From Bacteroidales bacterium (GTDB taxonomy: Bacteria; Bacteroidota; Bacteroidia; Bacteroidales; UBA12077): DNA of 23,760 nt. This document shows, piece by piece, positions 7,678 through 14,881 of this stretch. The stretch's first letter is position 1. Each line of letters begins with the position of its first letter. The stretch lies in the NCBI GenBank assembly GCA_030156305.1, contig JASGMZ010000018.1:1-23760 (forward strand). Reading direction: 5' to 3'. The position numbers and the translations under genes are program-made. The notes under the pieces are model-generated. The model saw only the letters and a program-made list of their open reading frames with translations, was not told the origin of the DNA and ran no database searches.

Positions 7678-9513
7678 TTATCGTTCTTCAATAACATCAA
7701 TATTAAGATTATCAACAATAAAATCCTGTCTTTCAGGTGTATTTTTACCCATATAAAATTCCAGCAGGTCATTTATGGCATCTTCGCGACGTAACCTTAC
7801 CGGGTCGAGCCGGATATCTTTACCAATAAAATGTTTAAACTCATCGGGAGATATTTCCCCCAACCCTTTAAATCGGGTTATTTCCGGACTATTTTTTATT
7901 TTTTTTATAGCCTGGTCTTTTTCTTCTTCGCTATAACAGTAGAACGTTTCCTTTTTATTTCTTACCCTAAATAATGGTGTTTGTAGAATAAATAAATGGC
8001 CATTTTTAATCAGATCAGGAAAAAATTGTAAAAAGAAAGTTAATAATAACAACCGGATATGCATTCCGTCAACATCAGCATCGGTAGCCACAATAACACT
8101 TTTATATCGTAAATTTTCAATCCCTTCTTCAATATTTAAGGCAGCTTGCAATAAATTAAACTCTTCGTTTTCGTAAACAATTTTTTTGGTTAATCCATAC
8201 GTGTTTAATGGTTTTCCTTTTAAACTAAAGACCGCTTGTGTGTTTACATCGCGCGATTTAGTAATAGAGCCACTAGCTGAGTCTCCCTCGGTAATAAAAA
8301 TCATGGTATCGTTTTTTCGCTCATCGTTTGAGTTATAATGAACCCTGCAATCGCGAAGTTTTCGGTTATGTAAACTGGCTTTTTTGGCTCGTTGTTTTGC
8401 CAGTTTTTTGATACCCGAAATAGCTTTTCGTTCTTTCTCCGATTCATGAATTTTCTTTAACAGGATATCTGCTATTTCCTGATTTCGGTGCAGATAGTTA
8501 TCTAACTCATTTTTTAAAAATTCGCTAATAAAATTACGAATAGATACTCCGTTGGGAGAAATATTTTTTGACCCGAGTTTGGTTTTTGTTTGCGATTCAA
8601 AAACCGGCTCTTCCACCTTAAGACTAATAGCTGCAACAATTGACATGCGAATATCAGAAGGTTCAAAATCTTTTCGATAATAATCGCGAATGGTTTTAAC
8701 ATAGGCTTCACGAAAAGCAGCTAAATGGGTTCCACCCTGGGTAGTATGTTGGCCATTTACAAAGCTGTAATATTCTTCTCCATATTGAGTTCCATGCGTT
8801 ATTGCAATTTCAATATCATCTCCTTTGAGATGAATAATCGGATAAATTCCATCGGAGCTCATATTCTCTTCCAATAAATCACGCAATCCATTTTCAGAGT
8901 AAAATTTTTCGCCATTTAATCGAATCACCAATCCGGAGTTGAGGTAAACATAGTTTCTTGCCATAGATTCTACATATTCTTTCATGTAGTGATAATTCCC
9001 AAAAAGGTCTTTATCGGGTTCGAAAGAAACCATCGTTCCGTTTTTCTCTTTCGTTGGCTGAACCTGAGCATCTAAGACTACACTTCCTTTTTCAAATTCT
9101 ATTTGTTTTCTTTCGCCTTCACGATAAGCTTCGATACGAAAATTTTCGGAAAGAGCATTTACTGCTTTAATACCAACTCCATTTAATCCGACAGATTTTT
9201 TAAAAACTTTTGAATCGTATTTGGCACCGGTATTCATTTTTGAGGACACATCCAATAATTTTCCTAAAGGAATTCCGCGGCCGTAATCTCTAATTCTTAC
9301 ACTTTTGTCGTTGACTTCAATATCAATAGTTTTTCCAAATCCCATCATAAACTCATCAATAGAGTTATCCATTACTTCTTTGAGTAATACATATATTCCA
9401 TCATCAGGAGATGAGCCATCGCCTAATTTACCAATATACATTCCGGGACGTTTCCTGATATGTTCCTTCCACTCGAGCGTACGAATGCTGTCTTCTGTAT
9501 AGTTTGCCGTCAT
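7678..9513 (-). CDS. parE: DNA topoisomerase IV subunit B
   Basis: The ATPase subunit of topoisomerase IV, 611 residues from the chosen start. The GHKL ATP site is seen as EVMDNSIDE (Glu46, Asn50), DYGRGIPLGK (76-85) and GLNGVG (109-114). The Toprim metal site is EGDSA (409-413) and DADVDG (478-483); RFKGLGEIS follows near the C-terminus. The frame is open to an upstream ATG at 9633, but those extra 40 residues are not part of any ParE I recognise, and the protein beginning MTANYTEDSIRTLEW at 9513 matches the usual N-terminus. Hence 9513 is preferred. It is the first gene of parE-parC-aroK and is preceded by 443 bp of non-coding DNA with hairpins and DnaA-box-like sites. Confidence 0.94.
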   Translation of the reverse strand: MTANYTEDSIRTLEWKEHIRKRPGMYIGKLGDGSSPDDGIYVLLKEVMDNSIDEFMMGFGKTIDIEVNDKSVRIRDYGRGIPLGKLLDVSSKMNTGAKYDSKVFKKSVGLNGVGIKAVNALSENFRIEAYREGERKQIEFEKGSVVLDAQVQPTKEKNGTMVSFEPDKDLFGNYHYMKEYVESMARNYVYLNSGLVIRLNGEKFYSENGLRDLLEENMSSDGIYPIIHLKGDDIEIAITHGTQYGEEYYSFVNGQHTTQGGTHLAAFREAYVKTIRDYYRKDFEPSDIRMSIVAAISLKVEEPVFESQTKTKLGSKNISPNGVSIRNFISEFLKNELDNYLHRNQEIADILLKKIHESEKERKAISGIKKLAKQRAKKASLHNRKLRDCRVHYNSNDERKNDTMIFITEGDSASGSITKSRDVNTQAVFSLKGKPLNTYGLTKKIVYENEEFNLLQAALNIEEGIENLRYKSVIVATDADVDGMHIRLLLLTFFLQFFPDLIKNGHLFILQTPLFRVRNKKETFYCYSEEEKDQAIKKIKNSPEITRFKGLGEISPDEFKHFIGKDIRLDPVRLRREDAINDLLEFYMGKNTPERQDFIVDNLNIDVIEER

Positions 9514-9566
9514 TTCTGCTAAATTTTCGTAAATATAACCAAAAGAAAATTCACTGATAAAATTGT

Positions 9567-9575
9567 TTATCAACA
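9567..9575 (+). promoter_or_regulatory. DnaA-box-like site TTATCAACA (first copy)
   Basis: The sequence differs from the strict DnaA box TTATCCACA by one base. It lies 54 bp from the parE start, in the same orientation as the copy at 9665. Confidence 0.3.
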
Positions 9576-9664
9576 AGTTTCTGAAGTAAACTGTTAATAA
9601 ATGGTTAAATGATGCAAAATAAATAAAAACCAATTATAATATGAAGTACCGTGTTGTTGAAAAG

Positions 9665-9673
9665 TTATCAACA
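9665..9673 (+). promoter_or_regulatory. DnaA-box-like site TTATCAACA (second copy)
   Basis: An identical 9-mer 98 bp from the first copy and in the same orientation. A weaker relative, TTATCCAGC, occurs at 9748-9756. Real function is unproven. Confidence 0.3.
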
Positions 9674-9702
9674 GAAGCATTTTTTTAAAATTACGTATAT
9701 AT

Positions 9703-9744
9703 TGACGTTGGAATGTCCTTCTTCTGTCGGACGATTCCATGTCA
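9703..9744. repeat. Imperfect long hairpin in the parE-upstream region
   Basis: Three nested stems pair in order: TGAC (9703-9706) with GTCA (9741-9744), TGGAAT (9709-9714) with ATTCCA (9734-9739), and GTCC (9715-9718) with GGAC (9729-9732). They are interrupted only by a 2-versus-1 internal loop and a single bulged G (9733). The loop is 10 nt. Without a following T-run on either strand this is not a standard terminator. Confidence 0.6.
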
Positions 9745-9752
9745 AAATTATC

Positions 9753-9795
9753 CAGCAGACAGGAATGTCTATACGGCAGTTAAAAATGTCTGCTG
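9753..9795. repeat. Perfect 9-bp inverted repeat with a competing inner hairpin
   Basis: CAGCAGACA (9753-9761) pairs perfectly with TGTCTGCTG (9787-9795). The AGACA part (9757-9761) can instead pair with TGTCT at 9766-9770 across a GGAA tetraloop, so the two hairpins exclude each other. GGAATGTC at 9762-9769 is a direct copy of 9710-9717 in the preceding hairpin. It may be a repeat element of the REP type or a structured RNA. Confidence 0.55.
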
Positions 9796-9956
9796 TACGC
9801 TTATTCAGCAACTCACACAATGTTAAAAGGAAACAAAACAGAGTAATCCAGGCCATAAAATTCTTTGCTTAATGCCGGGCTCTTTTTGTTGAAAATCGCT
9901 ATTCTCTCTTTATAAAAATTTTTTATTCCCGAATTCGGCATCGTTTATCTTTCTAT

Positions 9957-10682
9957 TTATATTCGTTCTTTTTCAAAAATGTTGCGTGTTTTTCGAGCAA
10001 AATCTTTTACTTCTAAATCACAAAATTTATCGTAAGGTATTTCGTCTAATACCTTTAAAGTTACTTTGTGTTTACCATAAAACAAACCATAACGATTTAA
10101 AATACCGGGAATTGTTCCTGAAATAATAACCGGTAAAACAGAACACTTTGTTTTTTGAGCTAATCGGAATGCTCCTTCTTTAAAATTACCTAATTGACCT
10201 GTTTTAGAACGAGTTCCTTCCGGAAAAATAATCATATTACAACCTAACCTAAGGACTTTTTCTCCATCGATAATCATCTTTTTTATGCTGGCTTTACTTG
10301 TTCTTAACAATTTTATATCACCTTTTAATCGCATAAACCACCCAAAAACCGGAATTTTAAAAACCTCTGCCTTGGAAACCCATCGAAAAGGCACACCTAA
10401 TCGATACATAACAATAATATCTTCTAACGATTGATGATTAGCTACAATAATATAGGTCGTATTTCTTTTAATCTTTTCTTTTCCTATTACACGAATTTTC
10501 CACCAGGGTATGAGTTTGGTATATAAACTCCCCCAGAAGACAGAAAAATAATTCAAAAAATAAAGCCGCTTATCGAACCAAAAAGTAAACAACCAAATAG
10601 ATAGAAACAATGGCGAAAGTAAGAGTACCGTTAATAATACGATAATCCAAATATAAACGGAACAAAGAACTTTTCGAATCAT
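9957..10682 (-). CDS. plsC: 1-acyl-sn-glycerol-3-phosphate acyltransferase (PlsC family)
   Basis: A 241-residue membrane-bound acyltransferase expected to place the second acyl chain on lysophosphatidic acid to make phosphatidic acid for phospholipid synthesis. One or two hydrophobic segments occupy about residues 5-35. The catalytic HX4D motif is NHQSLED (His83, Asp88). The substrate-binding block is FPEGTRSKTG (153-162), followed by KEGAFRLA and the VLPVIISGT strand. Length and motif spacing are those of PlsC. Paralogs acting on other lysolipids or on lipid A/ornithine lipids share these motifs, so the exact substrate is less sure than the family. It is transcribed away from the divergent secreted-protein gene at 10875 and lies upstream of parE on the same strand, but 443 bp away. 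Confidence 0.88.
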   Translation of the reverse strand: MIRKVLCSVYIWIIVLLTVLLLSPLFLSIWLFTFWFDKRLYFLNYFSVFWGSLYTKLIPWWKIRVIGKEKIKRNTTYIIVANHQSLEDIIVMYRLGVPFRWVSKAEVFKIPVFGWFMRLKGDIKLLRTSKASIKKMIIDGEKVLRLGCNMIIFPEGTRSKTGQLGNFKEGAFRLAQKTKCSVLPVIISGTIPGILNRYGLFYGKHKVTLKVLDEIPYDKFCDLEVKDFARKTRNIFEKERI

Positions 10683-10712
10683 TTTTTTATAAACAGGTTA
10701 GTTATTACTCTT

Positions 10713-10720
10713 CAAAAATA
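10713..10720 (-). promoter_or_regulatory. Candidate -7 element for plsC
   Basis: On the minus strand the sequence reads TATTTTTG, matching TAnnTTTG, and ends about 30 bp before the plsC ATG. No clear -33 TTG was found, and the region is very AT-rich, so chance is possible. Confidence 0.35.
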
Positions 10721-10874
10721 CATTTTTAAAATCGTTTTTTATAAAACACCAGATTTATACTAACATTATTTTTTCCAAAATAAAAGAATTGTAAAAATGG
10801 TATATTTTTTGATTATTCAATCATAACTTATTAATTTCACATGCTCTTTTGAGTATAAAAAAACAATATTATTT

Positions 10875-11435
10875 ATGACAATAAGAACCTTACTTATCAT
10901 ATTATTTATAGTATTTATTAGTTTACCTTCATTTTCACAGGAGGATGAAACCACTAATTTAGATACCATTTATCTTTTGGGTGGAAGAAAAAAAGTTGTT
11001 GAAATAAAAAATATCTCTGCAGCAACGGTCCGTTATAAAGAACAAGAATCTGATGAAACAATTACACTTGAAAGAAAAAATATACAAAAAATCATATTCA
11101 GTAATGGCAGGATTGAGGTATTTAATAAACCTGTTTTTATGATGGTTGATGAGGGGAGTTGGAAAACCGTAATTGTTACCGACAACAAAGATGATGTTAC
11201 GGGATTATACGAACGAGGCAAAGTTGATGCCCGCTCGTCGGCAGGAAGCCGGAATGCAAAATCAGCAAAAAAAAGTGCAACGATCCGTATTCAAAAGAAA
11301 GCTGCTAACTTAGGCGGATTAATTGTACTTATAACAAAAGAAGAATTTATGGGTGGTTTTGGAGAAGCACCTACCTATTATATAGAAGGGATTGCTTATG
11401 GTTATGAACCATTACCGGAAGAAGAGAAAGAATAA
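10875..11435 (+). CDS. Secreted protein of unknown function
   Basis: I do not recognise this 186-residue protein. It has a clear signal peptide (basic MTIR, a hydrophobic core to about residue 18, cleavage near SFSQ/ED) and no cysteine lipobox, so it should be soluble in the periplasm or exported. Residues 25-85 are strand-rich with charged turns and contain TIYLLGGRKKVVEIKNIS, of the kind seen in Bacteroidota proteins that begin 'D.I.L.NG..I...V..I'. A basic, serine/alanine-rich linker (about 118-135, SSAGSRNAKSAKKSA) leads to a short C-terminal domain with IQKKAANLGGLIVLI and a tyrosine-rich YYIEGIAYGYEPL ending. It is monocistronic, divergent from plsC, and ends in a terminator shared with the convergent lipoprotein gene. 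Confidence 0.75.
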   Translation: MTIRTLLIILFIVFISLPSFSQEDETTNLDTIYLLGGRKKVVEIKNISAATVRYKEQESDETITLERKNIQKIIFSNGRIEVFNKPVFMMVDEGSWKTVIVTDNKDDVTGLYERGKVDARSSAGSRNAKSAKKSATIRIQKKAANLGGLIVLITKEEFMGGFGEAPTYYIEGIAYGYEPLPEEEKE

Positions 11436-11460
11436 AAAAGGGAGAAAAACTCCCTTTTTT
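11434..11460. terminator. Bidirectional intrinsic terminator
   Basis: A-run plus GGGAG (11434-11444) pairs with CTCCC plus T-run (11450-11460) across a 5-nt A loop, giving an 11-bp stem with U-tracts on both strands. Its outer bases are part of the stop codons of the two convergent genes (11433-11435 and 11460-11462). Confidence 0.9.
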
Positions 11461-13112
11461 TATTCTTCTAAACCAAGTACTTCTAGCCCTTGTTGAAATA
11501 CAATATCTTTAGGAATTTGTTCTTTTTGAATTCTGTATAGATCCTCTAATAGCTCATCACGAATATAGCCCTTCTCTTCAATCATTTTTTTAGCCTTGTC
11601 ATAATCTCCGTTGCCTTGTATTACTAAAATCTCTTCGGCCAGTTGAAGCATAGCATCTTGCATTTTTTCAAAATCAATAGTATAAGTGCCCAATTTCTTA
11701 TTTCTTGTAAAAGCTCCTTTTTCTTCAAAATAATAAAACCTAATCATATTGGCGACTCCCTGATCATTAGAAATCCCAAATCGTACCGAACGAAAAATAT
11801 CAGCCATATAGGTAACATAATTATCCATAAGATCTGTTTCGGGCAGCTCGCCCATTTCGTGAAGTTTAGTCAGAAAAAATAAGCTTAAAATATCATTTTT
11901 ACACTCTTCGATAACATTATATTGTTCTTTTAATCCGTCCCGGACAGTACCTTCCTTAGTAACCATATTTTTAATTCCCAAAGCACTACCCACCTCATAA
12001 AACATAGTGTTTTGAAAAAATGCATCAAATTTTACATGCTCTCTTTGATCTTTATCAATAAGTAAGTGGGCAATAGGCTTTAAAATTTTTTCAAATTTTG
12101 CTTCCATCACATTTTTAAATTGTAATTTACGGCTTCCTACTGCTAATTGAACTCTTCCATCTCGTGGTAAAGTAATCGCTATTTTTTTACTTCCTGCATT
12201 CCAATTTCCTGAGCAATAAATAACATCATATACCATAATATCCGAAAGGGCACCAGGGATTTCAGTTTTATATTTTTCATCAACCGGTAAATTTTTCTGC
12301 AAAAATGGAACTAAAAGTGAATACTTTTCCATGTTTTTGCTCGATTCAATATCTTTAACGAGTAGCATTGATTGATAAGACGCTTTAGAATAGTAAAGCC
12401 TATCCTCAATATCTTCAATAGGCCCAACAATAAAATCAAGGATATTATCTTTCATCATCATCCATGCAAGATTACTTTGATAATAATCATCTGTTAATAG
12501 TGCTTCGGCTCTTTTCAAAAGATAATTTTTAAAATCATTATCCTCGGCTAATGATGCAGCTTGCTTCATCAACCCGGCAATTTTTACTAACTTATTTTTA
12601 TAAGCTTCATGATAAGGAACCGTTTTGAGTCCACCTACTTCATTTCTTCGTAAAAGGGTGTATGAATCAAATTTTGTAAGATCATCAAAAGTTTCAAATT
12701 CCTGATAGGTCATATCAACAGGATAAAAATTGGCACCATCCGGTTTATGGCCTACACCATCAATGAAAGGTTGCATTCCATTAAGCCTGTCCCACGGCCC
12801 ATAGTTGATATAAAAATATTCTTTGAATTTTTCGTTGGGAATGGATTTTAAATATTTTTCTTTATTTCCACAGGTTTGAATCCAGTATAATTCATCAATA
12901 ATTTTGGCTGCTTGAAATAATAATGGAATCATCCCTTTCTGATTTTCGCTTAAAACACTCAAATCAGTAGTTAGCTCAACATCAGCATAATTGGCTAATA
13001 ATTTGTCTATTTTTGTCTGCTTTGGGGTTTGCTGTTTTTCTGTTTTATTTTTACAGGTTGTAAATAATATGGGCAACAATAACAAACATAAAACAATAAT
13101 CTTTTTATACAT
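11460..13112 (-). CDS. M49 (dipeptidyl peptidase III)-like lipoprotein lacking zinc histidines
   Basis: A 550-residue protein with a lipoprotein-type signal (hydrophobic core then TTCKN, probable lipidated Cys20) and a body resembling the M49-like 'Zn-dependent hydrolase/DPP III' proteins of Bacteroidota and the plant Nudix-DPP III fusions. The matching segments are NYGPWDRLNG, PDGANFYPVDMT, GTVRDGLKEQYNVIEECKND and FFLTKLHEMGEL. In this family a HEXXH-type motif precedes an EEAKAD-like motif that supplies a glutamate ligand. Here the first motif reads FYEVGSALG: Tyr372 and Ser376 stand where histidines are expected, Glu373 is kept, and EECKND (402-407) is kept. The frame is intact. It is therefore probably catalytically inactive or uses another chemistry. 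It stands alone, 156 bp downstream of lplA. Confidence 0.75.
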   Translation of the reverse strand: MYKKIIVLCLLLLPILFTTCKNKTEKQQTPKQTKIDKLLANYADVELTTDLSVLSENQKGMIPLLFQAAKIIDELYWIQTCGNKEKYLKSIPNEKFKEYFYINYGPWDRLNGMQPFIDGVGHKPDGANFYPVDMTYQEFETFDDLTKFDSYTLLRRNEVGGLKTVPYHEAYKNKLVKIAGLMKQAASLAEDNDFKNYLLKRAEALLTDDYYQSNLAWMMMKDNILDFIVGPIEDIEDRLYYSKASYQSMLLVKDIESSKNMEKYSLLVPFLQKNLPVDEKYKTEIPGALSDIMVYDVIYCSGNWNAGSKKIAITLPRDGRVQLAVGSRKLQFKNVMEAKFEKILKPIAHLLIDKDQREHVKFDAFFQNTMFYEVGSALGIKNMVTKEGTVRDGLKEQYNVIEECKNDILSLFFLTKLHEMGELPETDLMDNYVTYMADIFRSVRFGISNDQGVANMIRFYYFEEKGAFTRNKKLGTYTIDFEKMQDAMLQLAEEILVIQGNGDYDKAKKMIEEKGYIRDELLEDLYRIQKEQIPKDIVFQQGLEVLGLEE

Positions 13113-13138
13113 AATCCTGGTTTTTTAGGTTTTAAATT

Positions 13139-13153
13139 ATTTTGAATCAAAAT
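13139..13153. repeat. 15-bp palindrome upstream of the M49-like gene
   Basis: ATTTTGAATCAAAAT is perfectly symmetrical around A13146 and lies 26 bp upstream of the ATG. It is compatible with a dimeric-repressor site, but such AT-rich palindromes can be chance. Confidence 0.3.
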
Positions 13154-13268
13154 TTCAGAGAGAGTGGAAGAAATCTACAATTAAAAATACAAATAATATT
13201 AACCCAAGTCAACAGTAATTAGAATAAATCAGGATTAAAATAAAAAACAAATCCCCCAATTCAAAGAG

Positions 13269-14252
13269 TTAGAACAAAGTAGCTAAAAAATCATCAATTG
13301 AAATATTGTGAAAATATTTTTCAAAATCAACTGTTTTTAAAACTTTCCGAATTTCCTCTTCTTGATGTCTAGTATTTTTTAGTAATTTTTCAATATCTAA
13401 AATATCTTTTTCGCCAAAAAAATCACCATAAATTTTGAGGCCAGTAATGATTCCTTTTTCAACCTTTAAATGTACCTCCAAATTTCCTCCATTGGTTCTG
13501 ATAAGTTTCTCGAAATTATATTTTGGAGAGTACCCAAAGTTCCAGTCCCAGGTATTATATTTTTTTTCTACTAATTGATTAATTTTTTCAATATCCTCAT
13601 CCGTATATTCATATAATACGGCATCTTTTTCTGAATTTACCATAAAATCAAAAATTTTATCATGAAACTCCATAACAGACATTTTTTCGGGCAAATGTTC
13701 ACTAATATTGGTTACACGGCTCCTTACAGACTTTACTCCTTTGTCCTGATATTTTAACGGATTTACTTTTAATGCTTTGGACAAATCGGCCATTACGGAT
13801 GAAAATAATAATGTTCCATGATGTAACACCCGCCGTTTAAAAACATGCTCAGCATTTCCCGATACTTTTCGGCCCTTGATCATAATATCATTGCGCCCTT
13901 CAAATTTTGCATCAACTCCAAGTTGTTGCAACACATCAATCACTGGTTGTGTATATTTTTTAAAATCAACTAAATTGCTTTCGTTATTAACATTTTTAAT
14001 AAAGGTAAAATTCAGATTGCCTAAATCATGAAAAACAGCTCCTCCGCCCGAAAGCCTTCGTACAATATCAATATTATGCTCTTTTACTTGATCGATATTT
14101 ATTTCGGCCAGGGTGTTTTGATGCTTGCCAACAATTATAGACGGCCTGTTGCGCCATAGCATAAAACAGTCTTCGTTAAAATTTTTAAGTACGTATTCTT
14201 CGGCTGCCAGATTGAAATATGGATTGGTTTCCGGATTTTTTATACAAAGCAT
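13269..14252 (-). CDS. lplA: Lipoate-protein ligase A
   Basis: A 327-residue enzyme that activates free lipoate with ATP and attaches it to lysines of 2-oxoacid dehydrogenase and glycine-cleavage carrier domains. The catalytic domain has NPYFNLAAEEYVL (10-22), the lipoyl-AMP loop RRLSGGGAVFHD (65-76) and the KGRKVSGNA segment (126-134), in which Lys129 aligns with the catalytic lysine of E. coli LplA. A smaller accessory domain (about 245-327) completes the two-domain form, so both activation and transfer are likely. It follows the PAP2 gene by 49 bp and may be the last gene of the hpt operon. De novo lipoylation genes lipB and lipA lie 8 kb away on the same strand. Confidence 0.92.
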   Translation of the reverse strand: MLCIKNPETNPYFNLAAEEYVLKNFNEDCFMLWRNRPSIIVGKHQNTLAEINIDQVKEHNIDIVRRLSGGGAVFHDLGNLNFTFIKNVNNESNLVDFKKYTQPVIDVLQQLGVDAKFEGRNDIMIKGRKVSGNAEHVFKRRVLHHGTLLFSSVMADLSKALKVNPLKYQDKGVKSVRSRVTNISEHLPEKMSVMEFHDKIFDFMVNSEKDAVLYEYTDEDIEKINQLVEKKYNTWDWNFGYSPKYNFEKLIRTNGGNLEVHLKVEKGIITGLKIYGDFFGEKDILDIEKLLKNTRHQEEEIRKVLKTVDFEKYFHNISIDDFLATLF

Positions 14253-14301
14253 AATAAAATTATTGTTAGTTTAATGATATAAGAATTAAGAAAAATAACA
14301 A

Positions 14302-14877
14302 TCAACAATTAAATTTGTTTGATATTTTTTTTGAAGTATATCGATAAAGATAAAAACCCAGCAACCCGATTAAAGTGCCTAAAACAGCACCACCAACTAC
14401 ATCAAACGGATAATGAACCCCTAAATATATGCGACTGTAGGAAACAATTACAGCCCAACAAATTATAAAAATTGAAAACTGTTTTTGGGCGAAGAGCTTT
14501 TTCAGAAAAAAAGCTACAGCAAAAGTATTGGTTGCATGTGATGATACAAACCCGTATTTTCCACCACATTTATTATTTACCAAATGAACAATATCTTGTA
14601 GCTCAGGATTATGGCATGGGCGCAGCCGTTGAAAAACCTCTTTAAAAGCATGTACTGAAATTTGGTCGGCTAATGTTACCACCAAAGCAATAAATAACAA
14701 TGTAATGATTGCTTTCCATCTTTGTTTATAGATGATATATGCAATAATAAGTAAATACAAGGGAAGCCAAAAAAACTTTCCGGAAAACCACCACATGATT
14801 TGATCCCAAAAAGGAGAATTTAATCCATTTAAAAAAATAAAAAGTTGGGTATCTAAGTTTTTCAATACTTGTAACAT
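14302..14877 (-). CDS. PAP2-family membrane phosphatase
   Basis: A 191-residue integral membrane protein with about five to six hydrophobic segments. The three-part acid phosphatase signature is complete: KX6RP as KEVFQRLRP (Lys79, Arg86, Pro87), the second motif VSSHA (Ser113, His114; the usual form is PSGH), and SRX5HX3D as SRIYLGVHYPFD (Ser148, Arg149, His155, Asp159). Enzymes of this shape dephosphorylate undecaprenyl diphosphate, phosphatidylglycerophosphate or lipid A in the periplasmic face of the membrane. The substrate cannot be assigned from sequence; undecaprenyl-diphosphate phosphatase is the commonest annotation. It begins 4 bp after the obg stop codon, so co-translation is likely. 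Confidence 0.88.
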   Translation of the reverse strand: MLQVLKNLDTQLFIFLNGLNSPFWDQIMWWFSGKFFWLPLYLLIIAYIIYKQRWKAIITLLFIALVVTLADQISVHAFKEVFQRLRPCHNPELQDIVHLVNNKCGGKYGFVSSHATNTFAVAFFLKKLFAQKQFSIFIICWAVIVSYSRIYLGVHYPFDVVGGAVLGTLIGLLGFYLYRYTSKKISNKFNC

Positions 14878-14881
14878 ATAT

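Larger units (their letters stand above)
9514..9956. other. 443-bp gap between plsC and parE with structured DNA
   Basis: No convincing gene is present. The 40-codon extension of the parE frame and two overlapping ~60-73-codon frames have no recognisable protein features. Reading up from parE, the AT-rich part (9514-9690) holds two exact TTATCAACA sequences. The middle (about 9700-9830) is noticeably richer in G and C and contains two hairpin-forming inverted repeats. The part next to plsC is AT-rich again. There is no obvious TAnnTTTG element on the minus strand for parE. Confidence 0.6.

Noticed and set aside
9514..9633. 40-residue N-terminal extension of ParE
   Set aside because: It is AT-rich, hydrophobic and unlike ParE N-termini. 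The internal ATG at 9513 gives the family-standard start. It also contains a TTATCAACA site.
9651..9872. Open frames of 73 codons (+) and 62 codons (-) over the parE-upstream element
   Set aside because: They overlap each other, their sequences are mostly produced by the inverted repeats, and neither has a recognisable domain or signal. I treat the region as non-coding.
9861..9950. Possible plsC terminator formed by TGCCG (about 9891) and CGGCA (about 9937)
   Set aside because: The arms are only 5 bp and about 40 nt apart, with no T-run following on the minus strand.
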